Source: Acanthosepion lycidas | Taxonomy: Eukaryota > Mollusca > Cephalopoda > Sepiida > Sepiidae | Direction of reading: 5' to 3' | NCBI GenBank assembly: GCA_963932145.1 | Contig: CAWVQA010000114.1 | Location: 95,329-159,328 of the forward strand | DNA length: 64,000 bases | Shown: positions 23,101-38,100 of the stretch, piece by piece | How the letters are laid out: each line of letters starts with the position of its first letter | How positions within the stretch are numbered: the first letter of the stretch is position 1 | Program-made: the position numbers and the translations under genes | The notes under the pieces: model-generated | Database searches by the model: none | Seen by the model: only the letters and a program-made list of their open reading frames with translations | What the model was told of the DNA's origin: nothing

Positions 23101-24960
23101 AGTCGATTAAGATTTGTCATTTTTGGTAGTGATTTTATTCGCCTATTAGATGCACAATGAGTTGGAGAATCTGATAAACCCCACTTCCGGTAGCCTAGCT
23201 GCAAGAGAAATGCCTTAAATTGCCGTTTGAAGCTTCAACTTTGGGTTCCCAGTTCACGTTATTTGGGTATCGTAAAAAAAAGTCGATTAAGATTTGTCAT
23301 TTTTGGTAGTGATTTTATTCGCCTATTAGATGCACAATGAGTTGGAGAATCTGATAAACCCCACTTCCGGTAGCCTAGCTGCAAGGGAAATGCCTTAAAT
23401 TGCCGTTTGAAGCTTCAACTTTGGGTTCCCAGTTCACGTTATTTGGGTATCGTAAAAAAAAGTCGATTAAGATTTGTCATTTTTGGTAGTGATTTTATTC
23501 GCCTATTAGATGCACAATGAGTTGGAGAATCTGATAAACCCCACTTCCGGTAGCCTAGCTGCAAGTGAAATGCCTTAAATTGCCGTTTGAAGCTTCAACT
23601 TTGGGTTCCCAGTTCACGACATTTGGGTATCGTAAAAAAAAGTCGATTAAGATTTGTCATTTTTGGTAGTGATTTTATTCGCCTATTAGATGCACAATGA
23701 GTTGGAGAATCTGATAAACCCTACTTCCGGTAGTCTAGCTGCAAGAGAAATGCCTTAAATTTCCGTTTGAAGCTTCAACTTTGGGTTCCCAGTTCACGAC
23801 ATTTGGGTATCGTAAAAAAAAGTCGATTAAGATTTGTCATTTTTGGTAGTGATTTTATTCGCCTATTAGATGCACAATGAGTTGGAGAATCTGATAAACC
23901 CCACTTCCGGTAGTCTAGCTGCAAGAGAAATGCCTTAAATTGCCGTTTGAAGCTTCAACTTTGGGTTCCCAGTTCACGACATTTGGGTATCGTAAAAAAA
24001 AGTCGATTAAGATTTGTCATTTTTGGTAGTGATTTTATTCGCCTATTAGATGCACAATGAGTTGGAGAATCTGATAAACCCCACTTCCGGTAGCCTAGCT
24101 GCAAGGGAAATGCCTTAAATTGCCGTTTGAAGCTTCAACTTTGGGTTCCCAGTTCATTTTATTTGGGTATCGTAAAAAAAAGTCGATTAAGATTTGTCAT
24201 TTTTGGTAGTGATTTTATTCGCCTATTAGATGCACAATGAGTTGGAGAATCTGATAAACCCCACTTCCGGGAGCCTAGCTGCAAGGGAAATGCCTTAAAT
24301 TGCCGTTTGAAGCTTCAACTTTGGGTTCCCAGTTCACGTTATTTGGGTATCGTAAAAAAAAGTCGATTAAGATTTGTCATTTTTGGTAGTGATTTTATTC
24401 GCCTATTAGATGCACAATGAGTTGGAGAATCTGATAAACCCCACTTCCGGTAGTCTAGCTGCAAGAGAAATGCCTTAAATTGCCGTTTGAAGCTTCAACT
24501 TTGGGTTCCCAGTTCACGTTATTTGGGTATCGTAAAAAAAAGTCGATTAAGTTTTGTCATTTTTGGTAGTGATTTTATTCGCCTATTAGATGCACAATGA
24601 GTTGGAGATTCTGATAAACCCCACTTCCGGTAGCCTAGCTGCAAGAGAAATGCCTTAAATTGCCGTTTGAAGCTTCAACTTTGGGTTCCCAGTTCACGTT
24701 ATTTGGGTATCGTAAAAAAAAGTCGATTAAGATTTGTCATTTTTGGTAGTGATTTTATTCGCCTATTAGATGCACAATGAGTTGGAGAATCTGATAAACC
24801 CTACTTCCGGTAGCCTAGCTGCAAGAGAAATGCCTTAAATTGCCGTTTGAAGCTTCAACTTTGGGTTCCCAGTTCACGTAATTTGGGTATCGTAAAAAAA
24901 AGTCGATTAAGATTTGTCATTTTTGGTAGTGATTTTATTCGCCTATTAGATGCACAATGA

Positions 24961-26760
24961 GTTGGAGAATCTGATAAACCCCACGTCCGGTAGCCTAGCT
25001 GCAAGAGAAATGCCTTAAATTGCCGTTTGAAGCTTCAACTTTGGGTTCCCAGTTCACGTTATTTGGGTATCGTAAAAAAAAGTCGATTACGATTTGTCAT
25101 TTTTGGTAGAGATTTTATTCGCCTATTAGATGCACAATGAGTTGGAGAATCTGATAAACCCCACTTCCGGTAGCCTAGCTGCAAGGGAAATGTCTTAAAT
25201 TGCCGTTTGAAGCTTCAACTTTGGGTTCCCAGTTCACGTTATTTGGGTATCGTAAAAAAAAGTCGATTAAGATTTGTCATTTTTGGTAGTGATTTTATTC
25301 GCCTATTAGATGCACAATGAGTTGGAGAATCTGATAAACCCCACTTCCGGTAGCCTAGCTGCAAGAGAAATGCCTTAAATTGCCGTTTGAAGCTTCAACT
25401 TTGGGTTCCCAGTTCACGTTATTTGGGTATCGTAAAAAAAAGTCGATTAAGATTTGTCATTTTTGGTAGTGATTTTATTCGCCTATTAGATGCACAATGA
25501 GTTGGAGAATCTGATAAACCCCACTTCCGGTAGCCTAGCTGCAAGAGAAATGCATTAAATTGCCGTTTGAAGCTTCAACTTTGGGTTCCCAGTTCACGTT
25601 ATTTGGGTATCGTAAAAAAAAGTCGATTAAGATTTGTCATTTTTGGTAGTGATTTTATTCGCCTATTAGATGCACAATGAGTTGGAGAAACTGATAAACC
25701 CCACTTCCGGTAGCCTAGCTGCAAGGGAAATGCCTTAAATTGCCGTTTGAAGCTTCAACTTTGGGTTCCCAGTTCACGTTATTTGGGTATCGTAAAAAAA
25801 AGTCGATTAAGATTTGTCATTTTTGGTAGTGATTTTATTCGCCTATTAGATGCACAATGAGTTGGAGAATCTGATAAACCCCACGTCCGGTAGCCTAGCT
25901 GCAAGAGAAATGCCTTAAATTGCCGTTTGAAGCTTCAACTTTGGGTTCCCAGTTCACGTTATTTGGGTATCGTAAAAAAAAGTCGATTACGATTTGTCAT
26001 TTTTGGTAGAGATTTTATTCGCCTATTAGATGCACAATGAGTTGGAGAATCTGATAAACCCCACTTCCGGTAGCCTAGCTGCAAGGGAAATGTCTTAAAT
26101 TGCCGTTTGAAGCTTCAACTTTGGGTTCCCAGTTCACGTTATGTGGGTATCGTAAAAAAAAGTCGATTAAGATTTGTCATTTTTGGTAGTGATTTTATTC
26201 GCCTATTAGATGCACAATGAGTTGGAGAATCTGATAAACCCCACTTCCGGTAGCCTAGCTGCAAGAGAAATGCCTTAAATTGCCGTTTGAAGCTTCAACT
26301 TTGGGTTCCCAGTTCACGTTATTTGGGTATCGTAAAAAAAAGTCGATTAAGATTTGTCATTTTTGGTAGTGATTTTATTCGCCTATTAGATGCACAATGA
26401 GTTGGAGAATCTGATAAACCCCACTTCCGGTAGCCTAGCTGCAAGAGAAATGCATTAAATTGCCGTTTGAAGCTTCAACTTTGGGTTCCCAGTTCACGTT
26501 ATTTGGGTATCGTAAAAAAAAGTCGATTAAGATTTGTCATTTTTGGTAGTGATTTTATTCGCCTATTAGATGCACAATGAGTTGGAGAATCTGATAAACC
26601 CCACTTCCGGTAGCCTAGCTGCAAGGGAAATGCCTTAAATTGCCGTTTGAAGCTTCAACTTTGGGTTCCCAGTTCACGTTATTTGGGTATCGTAAAAAAA
26701 AGTCGATTAAGATTTGTCATTTTTGGTAGTGATTTTATTCGCCTATTAGATGCACAATGA
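24961..26760. repeat. Five-monomer higher-order repeat, two copies of 900 bp
   Basis: Four rare variants recur exactly 900 bp apart: CCACGTCCGG (about 24983 and 25883), GTAGAGATTTT together with GATTACGATT (about 25085 and 25985), ATGTCTTAAAT (about 25190 and 26090), and ATGCATTAAAT (about 25550 and 26450). The copies differ at only a few positions. A similar order without the extra variants occurs near 22.7-23.5 kb, so the block is probably copied from that type. Confidence 0.88.
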
Positions 26761-27480
26761 GTTGGAGAATCTGATAAACCCCACTTCCGGTAGCCTAGCT
26801 GCAAGGGAAATGCCTTAAATTGCCGTTTGAAGCTTCAACTTTGGGTTCCCAGTTCACGTTATTTGGGTATCGTAAAAAAAAGTCGATTAAGATTTGTCAT
26901 TTTTGGTAGTGATTTTATTCGCCTATTAGATGCACAATGAGTTGGAGAATCTGATAAACCCCACTTCCGGTAGCCTAGCTGCAAGTGAAATGCCTTAAAT
27001 TGCCGTTTGAAGCTTCAACTTTGGGTTCCCAGTTCACGACATTTGGGTATCGTAAAAAAAAGTCGATTAAGATTTGTCATTTTTGGTAGTGATTTTATTC
27101 GCCTATTAGATGCACAATGAGTTGGAGAATCTGATAAACCCTACTTCCGGTAGTCTAGCTGCAAGAGAAATGCCTTAAATTTCCGTTTGAAGCTTCAACT
27201 TTGGGTTCCCAGTTCACGACATTTGGGTATCGTAAAAAAAAGTCGATTAAGATTTGTCATTTTTGGTAGTGATTTTATTCGCCTATTAGATGCACAATGA
27301 GTTGGAGAATCTGATAAACCCCACTTCCGGTAGTCTAGCTGCAAGAGAAATGCCTTAAATTGCCGTTTGAAGCTTCAACTATGGGTTCCCAGTTCACGAC
27401 ATTTGGGTATCGTAAAAAAAAGTCGATTAAGATTTGTCATTTTTGGTAGTGATTTTATTCGCCTATTAGATGCACAATGA

Positions 27481-29100
27481 GTTGGAGAATCTGATAAACC
27501 CTACTTCCGGTAGTCTAGCTGCAAGAGAAATGCCTTAAATTTCCGTTTGAAGCTTCAACTTTGGGTTCCCAGTTCACGACATTTGGGTATCGTAAAAAAA
27601 AGTCGATTAAGATTTGTCATTTTTGGTAGTGATTTTATTCGCCTATTAGATGCACAATGAGTTGGAGAATCTGATAAACCCCACTTCCGGTAGTCTAGCT
27701 GCAAGAGAAATGCCTTAAATTGCCGTTTGAAGCTTCAACTTTGGGTTCCCAGTTCACGACATTTGGGTATCGTAAAAAAAAGTCGATTAAGATTTGTCAT
27801 TTTTGGTAGTGATTTTATTCGCCTATTAGATGCACAATGAGTTGGAGAATCTGATAAACCCCACTTCCGGTAGTCTAGCTGCAAGAGAAATGCCTTAAAT
27901 TGCCGTTTGATGAAGCTTCAACTTTGGGTTCCCAGTTCACGACATTTGGGTATCGTAAAAGAAAGTCGAGTAAGATTTGTCATTTATGGTAGTGATTTAA
28001 TTCGCCTATTAGATGCACAATGAGTTGGAGAATCTGATAAACCCCACTTCCGGTAGTCTAGCTGCAAGAGAAATGCCTTAAATTGCCGTTTGAAGCTTCA
28101 ACTTTGGGTTCCCAGTTCACGTTATTTGGGTATCGTAAAAAAAAGTCGATTAAGATTTGTCATTTTTGGTAGTGATTTTATTCGCCTATTAGATGCACAA
28201 TGAGTTGGAGAATCTGATAAACCCCACTTCCGGTAGCCTAGCTGCAAGAGAAATGCCTTAAATTGCCATTTGAAGCTTCAACTTTGGGTTCCCAGTTCAC
28301 GTTATTTGGGTATCGTAAAAAAAAGTCGATTAAGATTTGTCATTTTTGGTAGTGATTTTATTCGCCTATTAGATGCACAATGAGTTGGAGAATCTGATAA
28401 ACCCCACTTCCGGTAGCCTAGCTGCAAGTGAAATGCCTTAAATTGCCGTTTGAAGCTTCAACTTTGGGTTCCCAGTTCACGACATTTGGGTATCGTAAAA
28501 AAAAGTCGATTAAGATTTGTCATTTTTGGTAGTGATTTTATTCGCCTATTAGATGCACAATGAGTTGGAGAATCTGATAAACCCTACTTCCGGTAGTCTA
28601 GCTGCAAGAGAAATGCCTTAAATTTCCGTTTGAAGCTTCAACTTTGGGTTCCCAGTTCACGACATTTGGGTATCGTAAAAAAAAGTCAATTAAGATTTGT
28701 CATTTTTGGTAGTGATTTTATTCGCCTATTAGATGCACAATGAGTTGGAGAATCTGATAAACCCCACTTCCGGTAGTCTAGCTGCAAGAGAAATGCCTTA
28801 AATTGCCGTTTGAAGCTTCAACTTTGGGTTCCCAGTTCACGACATTTGGGTATCGTAAAAAAAAGTCGATTAAGATTTGTCATTTTTGGTAGTGATTTTA
28901 TTCGCCTATTAGATGCACAATGAGTTGGAGAATCTGATAAACCCCACTTCCGGTAGTCTAGCTGCAAGAGAAATGCCTTAAATTGCCGTTTGATGAAGCT
29001 TCAACTTTGGGTTCCCAGTTCACGACATTTGGGTATCGTAAAAGAAAGTCGAGTAAGATTTGTCATTTTTGGTAGTGATTTAATTCGCCTATTAGATGCA
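27481..29100. repeat. Six-monomer duplication, about 1.08 kb
   Basis: AACCCTACTTCC with AATTTCCG recurs at about 27500 and 28580, and GATGAAGC linked to AAAAGAAAGTCGAGTAAG recurs at about 27910-27970 and 28990-29055. The spacing is 1080-1083 bp. A pair of monomers with GCAAGTG followed by AACCCTAC also occurs at 23521, 26941 and 28381, so this segment has been copied several times. Confidence 0.85.
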
Positions 29101-32100
29101 CAATGAGTTGGAGAATCTGATAAACCCCACTTCCGGTAGTCTAGCTGCAAGAGAAATGCCTTAAATTGCCGTTTGAAGCTTCAACTTTGGGTTCCCAGTT
29201 CACGTTATTTGGGTATCGTAAAAAAAAGTCGATTAAGATTTGTCATTTTTGGTAGTGATTTTATTCGCCTATTAGATGCACAATGAGTTGGAGAATCTGA
29301 TAAACCCCACTTCCGGTAGCCTAGCTGCAAGAGAAATGCCTTAAATTGCCGTTTGAAGCTTCAACTTTGGGTTCCCAGTTCACGTTATTTGGGTATCGTA
29401 AAAAAAAGTCCATTAAGATTTGTCATTTTTGGTAGTGATTTTATTCGCCTATTAGATGCACAATGAGTTGGAGAATCTGATAAACCCCACTTCCGGTAGC
29501 CTAGCTGCAAGAGAAATGCCTTAAATTGCCGTTTGAAGCTTCAACTTTGGGTTTCCAGTTCACGTTATTTGGGTATCGTAAAAAAAAGTCGATTAAGATT
29601 TGTCATTTTTGGTAGTGATTTTATTCGCCTATTAGATGCACAATGAGTTGGAGAATCTGATAAACCCCACTTCCGGTAGTCTAGCTGCAAGGGAAATGCC
29701 TTAAATTGCCGTTTGAAGCTTCAACTTTGGGTTCCCAGTTCACGTTATTTGGGTATCGTAAAAAAAAGTCGATTAAGATTTGTCATTTTTGGTAGTGATT
29801 TTATTCGCCTATTAGATGCACAATGAGTTGGAGAATCTGATAAAACCCACTTCCGGTAGCCTAGCTGCAAGAGAAATGCCTTAAATTGCCGTTTGAAGCT
29901 TCAACTTTGGGTTCCCAGTTCACGACATTTGGGTAACGTAAAAAAAAGTCGATTAAGATTTGTCATTTTTGGTAGTGATTTTATTCGCCTATTAGATGCA
30001 CAATGAGTTGGAGAATCTGATAAACCCCACTTCCGGTAGTCTAGCTGCAAGAGAAATGCCTTAAATTGCCGTTTGAAGCTTCAACTTTGGGTTCCCAGTT
30101 CACGTTAATTGGGTATCGTAAAAAAAAGTCGATTAAGATATGTCATTTTTGGTAGTGATTTTATTCGCCTATTAGATGCACAATGAGTTGGAGAATCTGA
30201 TAAACCCCACTTCCGGTAGCCTAGCTGCAAGAGAAATGCCTTAAATTGCCGTTTGAATCTTCAACTTTGGGTTCCCAGTTCACGTTATTTGGGTATCGTA
30301 AAAAAAAATCGATTACGATTTGTCATTTTTGGTAGTGATTTTATTCGCCTATTAGATGCACAATGAGTTGGAGAATCTGATAAACCCCACTTCCGGTAAC
30401 CTAGCTGCAAGGGAAATGCCTTAAATTGCCGTTTGAAGCTTCAACTTTGGGTTCCCAGTTCACGTTATTTGGGTATCGTAAAAAAAAGTCGATTAAGATT
30501 TGTCATTTTTGGTAGTGATTTTATTCGCCTATTAGATGCACAATGAGTTGGAGAATCTGATAAACCCCACTTCCGGTAACCTAGCTGCAAGAGAAATGCC
30601 TTAAATTGCCGTTTGAAGCTTCAACTTTGGTTTCCCAGTTCACGACATTTGGGTATCGTAAAAAAAAGTCGATTAAGATTTGTCATTTTTGGTAGTGATT
30701 TTATTCACCTATTAGATGCACAATGAGTTGGAGAATCTGATAAACCCCACTTCCGGTAGTCTAGCTGCAAGAGAAATGCCTTAAATTGCCGTTTGAAGCT
30801 TCAACTTTGGGTTCCCAGTTCACGACATTTGGGTATCGTAAAAAAAAGTCGATTAAGATTTGTCATTTTTGGTAGTGATTTTATTCGCCTATTAGATGCA
30901 CAATGAGTTGGAGAATCTGATAAACCCCACTTCCGGTAGTCTAGCTGCAAGAGAAATGCCTTAAATTGCCGTTTGAAGCTTCAACTTTGGGTTCCCAGTT
31001 CACGACATTTGGGTATCGTAAAAAAAAGTCGATTAAGATTTGTCATTTTTGGTAGTGATTTTATTCGCCTATTAGATGCACAATGAGTTGGAGAATCTGA
31101 TAAACCCCACTTCCGGTAGTCTAGCTGCAAGGGAAATGCCTTAAATTGCCGTTTGAAGCTTCAACTTTGGGTTCCCAGTTCACGTTATTTGGGTATCGTA
31201 AAAAAAAGTCGATTAAGATTTGTCATTTTTGGTAGTGATTTTATTTGCCTATTAGATGCACAATGAGTTGGAGAATCTGATAAACCACACTTCCGGTAGC
31301 CTAGCTGCAAAGGAAATGCCTTAAATTGCCGTTTGAAGCTTCAACTTTGGGTTCCCAGTTCACGACATTTGGGTATCGTAAAAAAAAGTAGATTAAGATT
31401 TGTCATTTTTGGTAGTGATTTTATTCGCCTATTAGATGCAAAATGAGTTGGAGAATCTGATAAACCCCACTTCCGGTAGACTAGCTGCAAGAGAAATGCC
31501 TTAAATTGCCGTTTGAAGCTTCAACTTTGGGTTCCCAGTTCACGACATTTGGGTATCGTAAAAAAAAGTCGATTAAAATTTGTCATTTTTGGTAGTGATT
31601 TTATTCGCCTATTAGATGCACAATGAGTTGGAGAATCTGATAAACCCCACTTCCGGTAGTCTAGCTGCAAGAGAAATGCCTTAAATTGCCGTTTGAAGCT
31701 TCAACTTTGGGTTCCCAGTTCACGACATTTGGGTATCGTAAAAAAAAGTCGATTAAGATTTGTCATTTTTGGTAGTGATTTTATTCGCCTATTAGATGCA
31801 CAATGAGTTGGAGAATCTGATAAACCCCACTTCCGGTAGTCTAGCTGCAAGAGAAATGCCTTAAATTGCCGTTTGAAGCTTCAACTTTGGGTTCCCAGTT
31901 CACGACATTTGGGTATCGTAAAAAAAAGTCGATTAAGATTTGTCATTTTTGGTAGTGATTTTATTCGCCTATTAGATGCAAAATGAGTTGGAGAATCTGA
32001 TAAACCCCACTTCCGGTAGACTAGCTGCAAGAGAAATGCCTTAAATTGCCGTTTGAAGCTTCAACTTTGGGTTCCCAGTTCACGTTATTTGGGTATCGTA

Positions 32101-35100
32101 AAAAAAAGTCGATTAAGATTTGTCATTTTTGGTAGTGATTTTATTCGCCTATTAGATGCACAATGAGTTGGAGAATCTGATAAACCCCACTTCCGGTAGT
32201 CTAGCTGCAAGAGAAATGCCTTAAATTGCCGTTTGAAGCTTCAACTTTGGGTTCCCAGTTCACGACATTTGGGTATCGTAAAAAAAAGTCGATTAAGATT
32301 TGTCATTTTTGGTAGTGATTTTATTCGCCTATTAGATGCACAATGAGTTGGAGAATCTGATAAACCCCACTTCCGGTAGCCTAGCTGCAAGGGAAAGGCC
32401 TTAAATTGCCGTTTGAAGCTTCAACTTTGGGTTCCCCGTTCACGTTATTTGGGTATCGTAAAAAAAAGTCGATTAAGATTTGTCATTTTTGGTAGTGATT
32501 TTATTCGCCTATTAGATGCACAATGAGTTGGAGAATCTGATAAACCCCACTTCCGGTAGCCTAGCTGCAAGGGAAATGCCTTAAATTGCCGTTTGAAGCT
32601 TCAAATTTGGGTTCCCAGTTCACGACATTTGGGTATCGTAAAAAAAAGTCGATTAAGATTTGTCATTTTTGGTAGTGATTTTATTCGCCTATTAGATGCA
32701 CAATGAGTTGGAGAATCTGATAAACCCCACTTCCGGTAGCCTAGCTGCAAGAGAAATGCCTTAAATTGCCGTTTGAAGCTTCAACTTTGGGTTCCCAGTT
32801 CACGTTAATTGGGTATCGTAAAAAAAAGTCGATTAAGATTTGTCATTTTTGGTAGTGATTTTATTCGCCTATTAGATGCACAATGAGTTGGAGAATCTGA
32901 TAAACACCACTTCCGGTAGTCTAGCTGCAAGAGAAATGCCTTAAATTGCCGTTTGAAGCTTCAACTTTGGGTTCCCAGTTCACGACATTTGGGTATCGTA
33001 AAAAAAAGTCGATTAAGATTTGTCATTTTTGGTAGTGATTTTATTCGCCTATTAGATGCACAATGAGTTGGAGAATCTGATAAACAGCACTTCCGGTAGC
33101 CTAGCTGCAAGAGAAATGCCTTAAATTGCCGTTTGAAGCTTCAACTTTGGGTTCCCAGTTCACGTTATTTGGGTATCGTAAAAAAAAGTCGATTAAGATT
33201 TGTCATTTTTGGTAGTGATTTTATTCGCCTATTAGATGCACAATGAGTTGGAGAATCTGATAAACCCCACTTCCGGTAGCCTAGCTGCAAGGGAAATGCC
33301 TTAAATTGCCGTTTGAAGCTTCAACTTTGGGTTCCCAGTTCACGTTATTTGGGTATCGTAAAAAAAAGTCGATTAAGATTTGTCATTTTTGGTAGTGATT
33401 TTATTCGCCTATTAGATGCACAATGAGTTGGAGAATCTGATAAACCCCACTTCTGGTAGCCTAGCTGCAAGAGAAATGCCTTAAATTGCCGTTTGAAGCT
33501 TCAACTTTGGGTTCCCAGTTCACGTTATTTGGGTATCGTAAAAAAAAGTCGATTAAGATTTGTCATTTTTGGTAGTGATTTTATTCGCCTATTAGATACA
33601 CAATGAGTTGGAGAATCTGATAAACCCCACTTCCGGTAGTCTAGCTGCAAGGGAAATGCCTTAAATTGCCGTTTGAAGCTTCAACTTTGGGTTCCCAGTT
33701 CACGTTATTTGGGTATCGTAAAAAAAAGTCGATTAAGATTTGTCATTTTTGGTAGTGATTTTATTCGCCTATTAGATGCACAATGAGTTGGAGAATCTGA
33801 TAAACCCCACTTCCGGTAGCCTAGCTGCAAGGGAAATGCCTTAAATTGCCGTTTGAAGCTTCAACTTTGGGTTCCCAGTTCACGTTATTTGGGTATCGTA
33901 AAAAAAAGTCGATTAAGATTTGTCATTTTTGGTAGTGATTTTATTCGCCTATTAGATGCACAATGAGTTGGAGAATCTGATAAACCCCACTTCCGGTAGC
34001 CTAGCTGCAAGAGAAATGCCTTAAATTGCCGTTTGAAGCTTCAACTTTGGGTTCCCAGTTCACGTTATTTGGGTATCGTAAAAAAAAGTCGATTAAGATT
34101 TGTCATTTTTGGTAGTGATTTTATTCGCCTATTAGATGCACAATGAGTTGGAGAATCTGATAAACCCCACTTCCGGTAGCCTAGCTGCAAGTGAAATGCC
34201 TTAAATTGCCGTTTGAAGCTTCAACTTTGGGTTCCCAGTTCACGTTATTTGGGTATCGTAAAAAAAAGTCGATTAAGATTTGTCATTTTTGGTAGTGACT
34301 TTATTCGCCTATTAGATGCACAATGAGTTGGAGAATCTGATAAACCCCACTTCCGGTAGCCTAGCTGCAAGGGAAATGCCTTAAATTGCTGTTTGAAGCT
34401 TCAACTTTGGGTTCCCAGTTCACGTTATTTGGGTATCGTAAAAAAAAGTCGATTAATATTTGTCATTTTTGGTAGTGATTTTATTCGCCTATTAGATGCA
34501 CAATGAGTTGGAGAATCTGATAAACCCCACTTCCGGTAGCCTAGCTGCAAGAGAAATGCTTTAATTGCCGTTTGAAGCTTCAACTTTGGGTTCCCAGTTC
34601 ACGTTATTTGGGTATCGTAAAAAAAAGTCGATTAAGATTTGTCATTTTTGGTAGTGATTTTATTCGCCTATTAGATGCACAATGAGTTGGAGAATCTGAT
34701 AAACCCCACTTCCGGTAGCCTAGCTGCAAGGGAAATGCCTTAAATTGCCGTTTGAAGCTTCAACTTTGGGTTCCCAGTTCACGTTATTTGGGTATCGTAA
34801 AAAAAAGTCGATTAAGATTTGTCATTTTTGGTAGTGATTTTATTCGCCTATTAGATGCACAATGTTGGAGAATCTGATAAACCCCACTTCCGGTAGCCTA
34901 GCTGCAAGAGAAATGCCTTAAATTGCCGTTTGAAGCTTCAACTTTGGGTTCCCAGTTCACGTTATTTGGGTATCGTAAAAAAAAGTCGATTAAGATTTAT
35001 CATATTTGGTAGTGATTTTATTCGCCTATTAGATGCACAATGAGTTGGAGAATCTGATAAACCCCACTTCCGGTAGCCTAGCTGCAAGAGAAATGCCTTA

Positions 35101-38100
35101 AATTGCCGTTTGAAGCTTCAACTTTGGGTTCCCAGTTCACGTTATTTGGGTATCGTAAAAAAAAGTCGATTAAGATTTGTCATTTTTGGTAGTGATTTTA
35201 TTCGCCTATTAGATGCACAATGAGTTGGAGAATCTGATAAACCCCACTTCCGGTAGTCTAGCTGCAAGGGAAATGCCTTAAATTGCCGTTTGAAGCTTCA
35301 ACTTTGGGTTCCCAGTTCACGTTATTTGGGTATCGTAAAAAAAAGTCGATTAAGATTTGTCATTTTTGGTAGTGATTTTATTCGCCTATTAGATGCACAA
35401 TGAGTTGGAGAATCTGATAAACCCCACTTCCGGTAGCCTAGCTGCAAGAGAAATGCCTTAAATTGCCGTTTGAAGCTTCAACTTTGGGTTCCCAGTTCAC
35501 GTTATTTGGGTATCGTAAAAAAAAGTCGATTAAGATTTGTCATTTTTGGTAGTGATTTTATTCGCCTATTAGATGCACAATGAGTTGGAGAATCTGATAA
35601 ACCCCACTTCCGGTAGCCTAGCTGCAAGGGAAATGCCTTAAATTGCCGTTTGAAGCTTCAACTTTGGGTTCCCAGTTCACGTTATTTGGGTATCGTAAAA
35701 AAAAGTCGATTAAGATTTGTCATTTTTGGTAGTGATTTTATTCGCCTATTAGATGGACAATGAGTTGGAGAATCTGATAAACCCCACTTCCGGTAGCCTA
35801 GCTGCAAGAGAAATGCCTTAAATTGCCGTTTGAAGCTTCAACTTTGGGTTCCCAGTTCACGTTATTTGGGTATCGTAAAAAAAAGTCGATTAAGATTTGT
35901 CATTTTTGGTAGTGATTTTATTCGCCTATTAGATGCACAATGAGTTGGAGAATCTGATAAACCCCACTTCCGGTAGCCTAGCTGCAAGGGAAATGCCTTA
36001 AATTGCCGTTTGAAGCTTCAACTTTGGGTTCCCAGTTCACGTTATTTGGGTATCATAAAAAAAAGTCGATTAAGATTTGTCATTTTTGGTAGTGATTTTA
36101 TTCGCCTATTAGATGCACAATGAGTTGGAGAATCTGATAAACCCCACTTCCGGTAGTCTAGCTGCAAGAGAAATGCCTTAAATTGCCGTTTGAAGCTTCA
36201 ACTTTGGGTTCCCAGTTCACGACATTTGGGTATCGTAAAAAAAAGTCGATTAAGATTTGTCATTTTTGGTAGTGATTTTATTCGCCTATTAGATGCACAA
36301 TGAGTTGGAGAATCTGATAAACCCCACTTCCGGTAGCCTAGCTGCAAGAGAAATGCCTTATATTGCCGTTTGAAGCTTCAACTTTGGGTTCCCAGTTCAC
36401 GTTATTTGGGTATCGTAAAAAAAAGTCGATTAAGATTTGTCATTTTTGGTAGTGATTTTATTCGCCTATTAGATGCACAATGAGTTGGAGAATCTGATAA
36501 ACCCCACTTCCGGTAGCCTAGCTGCAAGGGAAATGCCTTAAATTGCCGTTTGAAGCTTCAACTTTGGGTTCCCAGTTCACGTTATTTGGGTATCGTAAAA
36601 AAAAGTCGATTAAGATTTGTCATTTTTGGTAGTGATTTTATTCGCCTATTAGATGCACAATGAGTTGGAGAATCTGATAAACCCCACTTCCGGTAGCCTA
36701 GCTGCAATGGAAATGCCTTAAATTGCCGTTTGAAGCTTCAACTTTGGGTTCCCAGTTCACGTTATTTGGGTATCGTAAAAAAAAGTCGATTAAGATTTGT
36801 CATTTTTGGTAGTGATTTTATTCGCCTATTAGATGCACAATGAGTTGGAGAATCTGATAAACCCCACTTCCGGTAGCCTAGCTGCAAGAGAAATGCCTTA
36901 AATTGCCGTTTGAAGCTTCAACTTTGGGTTCCCAGTTCACGTTATTTGGGTATCGTAAAAAAAAGTCGATTAAGATTTGTCATTTTTTGTAGTGATTTTA
37001 TTCGCCTATTAGATGCACAATGAGTTGGAGAATCTGATAAACCCCACTTCCGGTAGCCTAGCTGCAAGAGAAATGCCTTAAATTGCCGTTTGAAGCTTCA
37101 ACTTTGGGTTCCCAGTTCACGTTATTTGGGTATCGTAAAAAAAAGTCGATTAAGATTTGTCATTTTTGGTAGTGATTTTATTCGCCTATTAGATGCACAA
37201 TGAGTTGGAGAATCTGATAAACCCCACTTCCGGTAGCCTAGCTGCAAGGGAAATGCCTTAAATTGCCGTTTGAAGCTTCAACTTTGGGTTCCCAGTTCAC
37301 GTTATTTGGGTATCGTAAAAAAAAGTCGATTAAGATTTGTCATTTTTGGTAGTGATTTTATTCGCCTATTAGATGCACAATGAGTTGGAGAATCTGATAA
37401 ACCCCACTTCCGGTAGCCTAGCTGCAAGAGAAATGCCTTAAATTACCGTTTGAAGCTTCAACTTTGGGTTCCCAGTTCACGTTATTTGGGTATCGTAAAA
37501 AAAAGTCGATTAAGATTTGTCATTTTTGGTAGTGATTTTATTCGCCTATTAGATGCACAATGAGTTGGAGAATCTGATAAACCCCACTTCCGGTAGTCTA
37601 GCTGCAAGAGAAATGCCTTAAATTGCCGTTTGAAGCTTCAACTTTGGGTTCCCAGTTCACGTTATTTGGGTATCGTAAAAAAAAGTCGATTACGATTTGT
37701 CATTTTTGGTAGTGATTTTATTCGCCTATTAGATGCACAATGAGTTGGAGAATCTGATAAACCCCACTTCCGGTAGCCTAGCTGCAAGAGAAATGCCTTA
37801 AATTGCCGTTTGAAGCTTCAACTTTGGGTTCCCAGTTCACGTTATTTGGGTATCGTAAAAAAAAGTCGATTAAGATTTGTCATTTTTGGTAGTGATTTTA
37901 TTCGCCTATTAGATGCACAATGAGTTGGAGAATCTGATAAACCCCACTTCCGGTAGCCTAGCTGCAAGGGAAATGCCTTAAATTGCCGTTTGAAGCTTCA
38001 ACTTTGGGTTCCCAGTTCACGACATTTGGGTATCGTAAAAAAAAGTCGATTAAGATTTGTCATTTTTGGTAGTGATTTTATTCGCCTATTAGATGCACAA

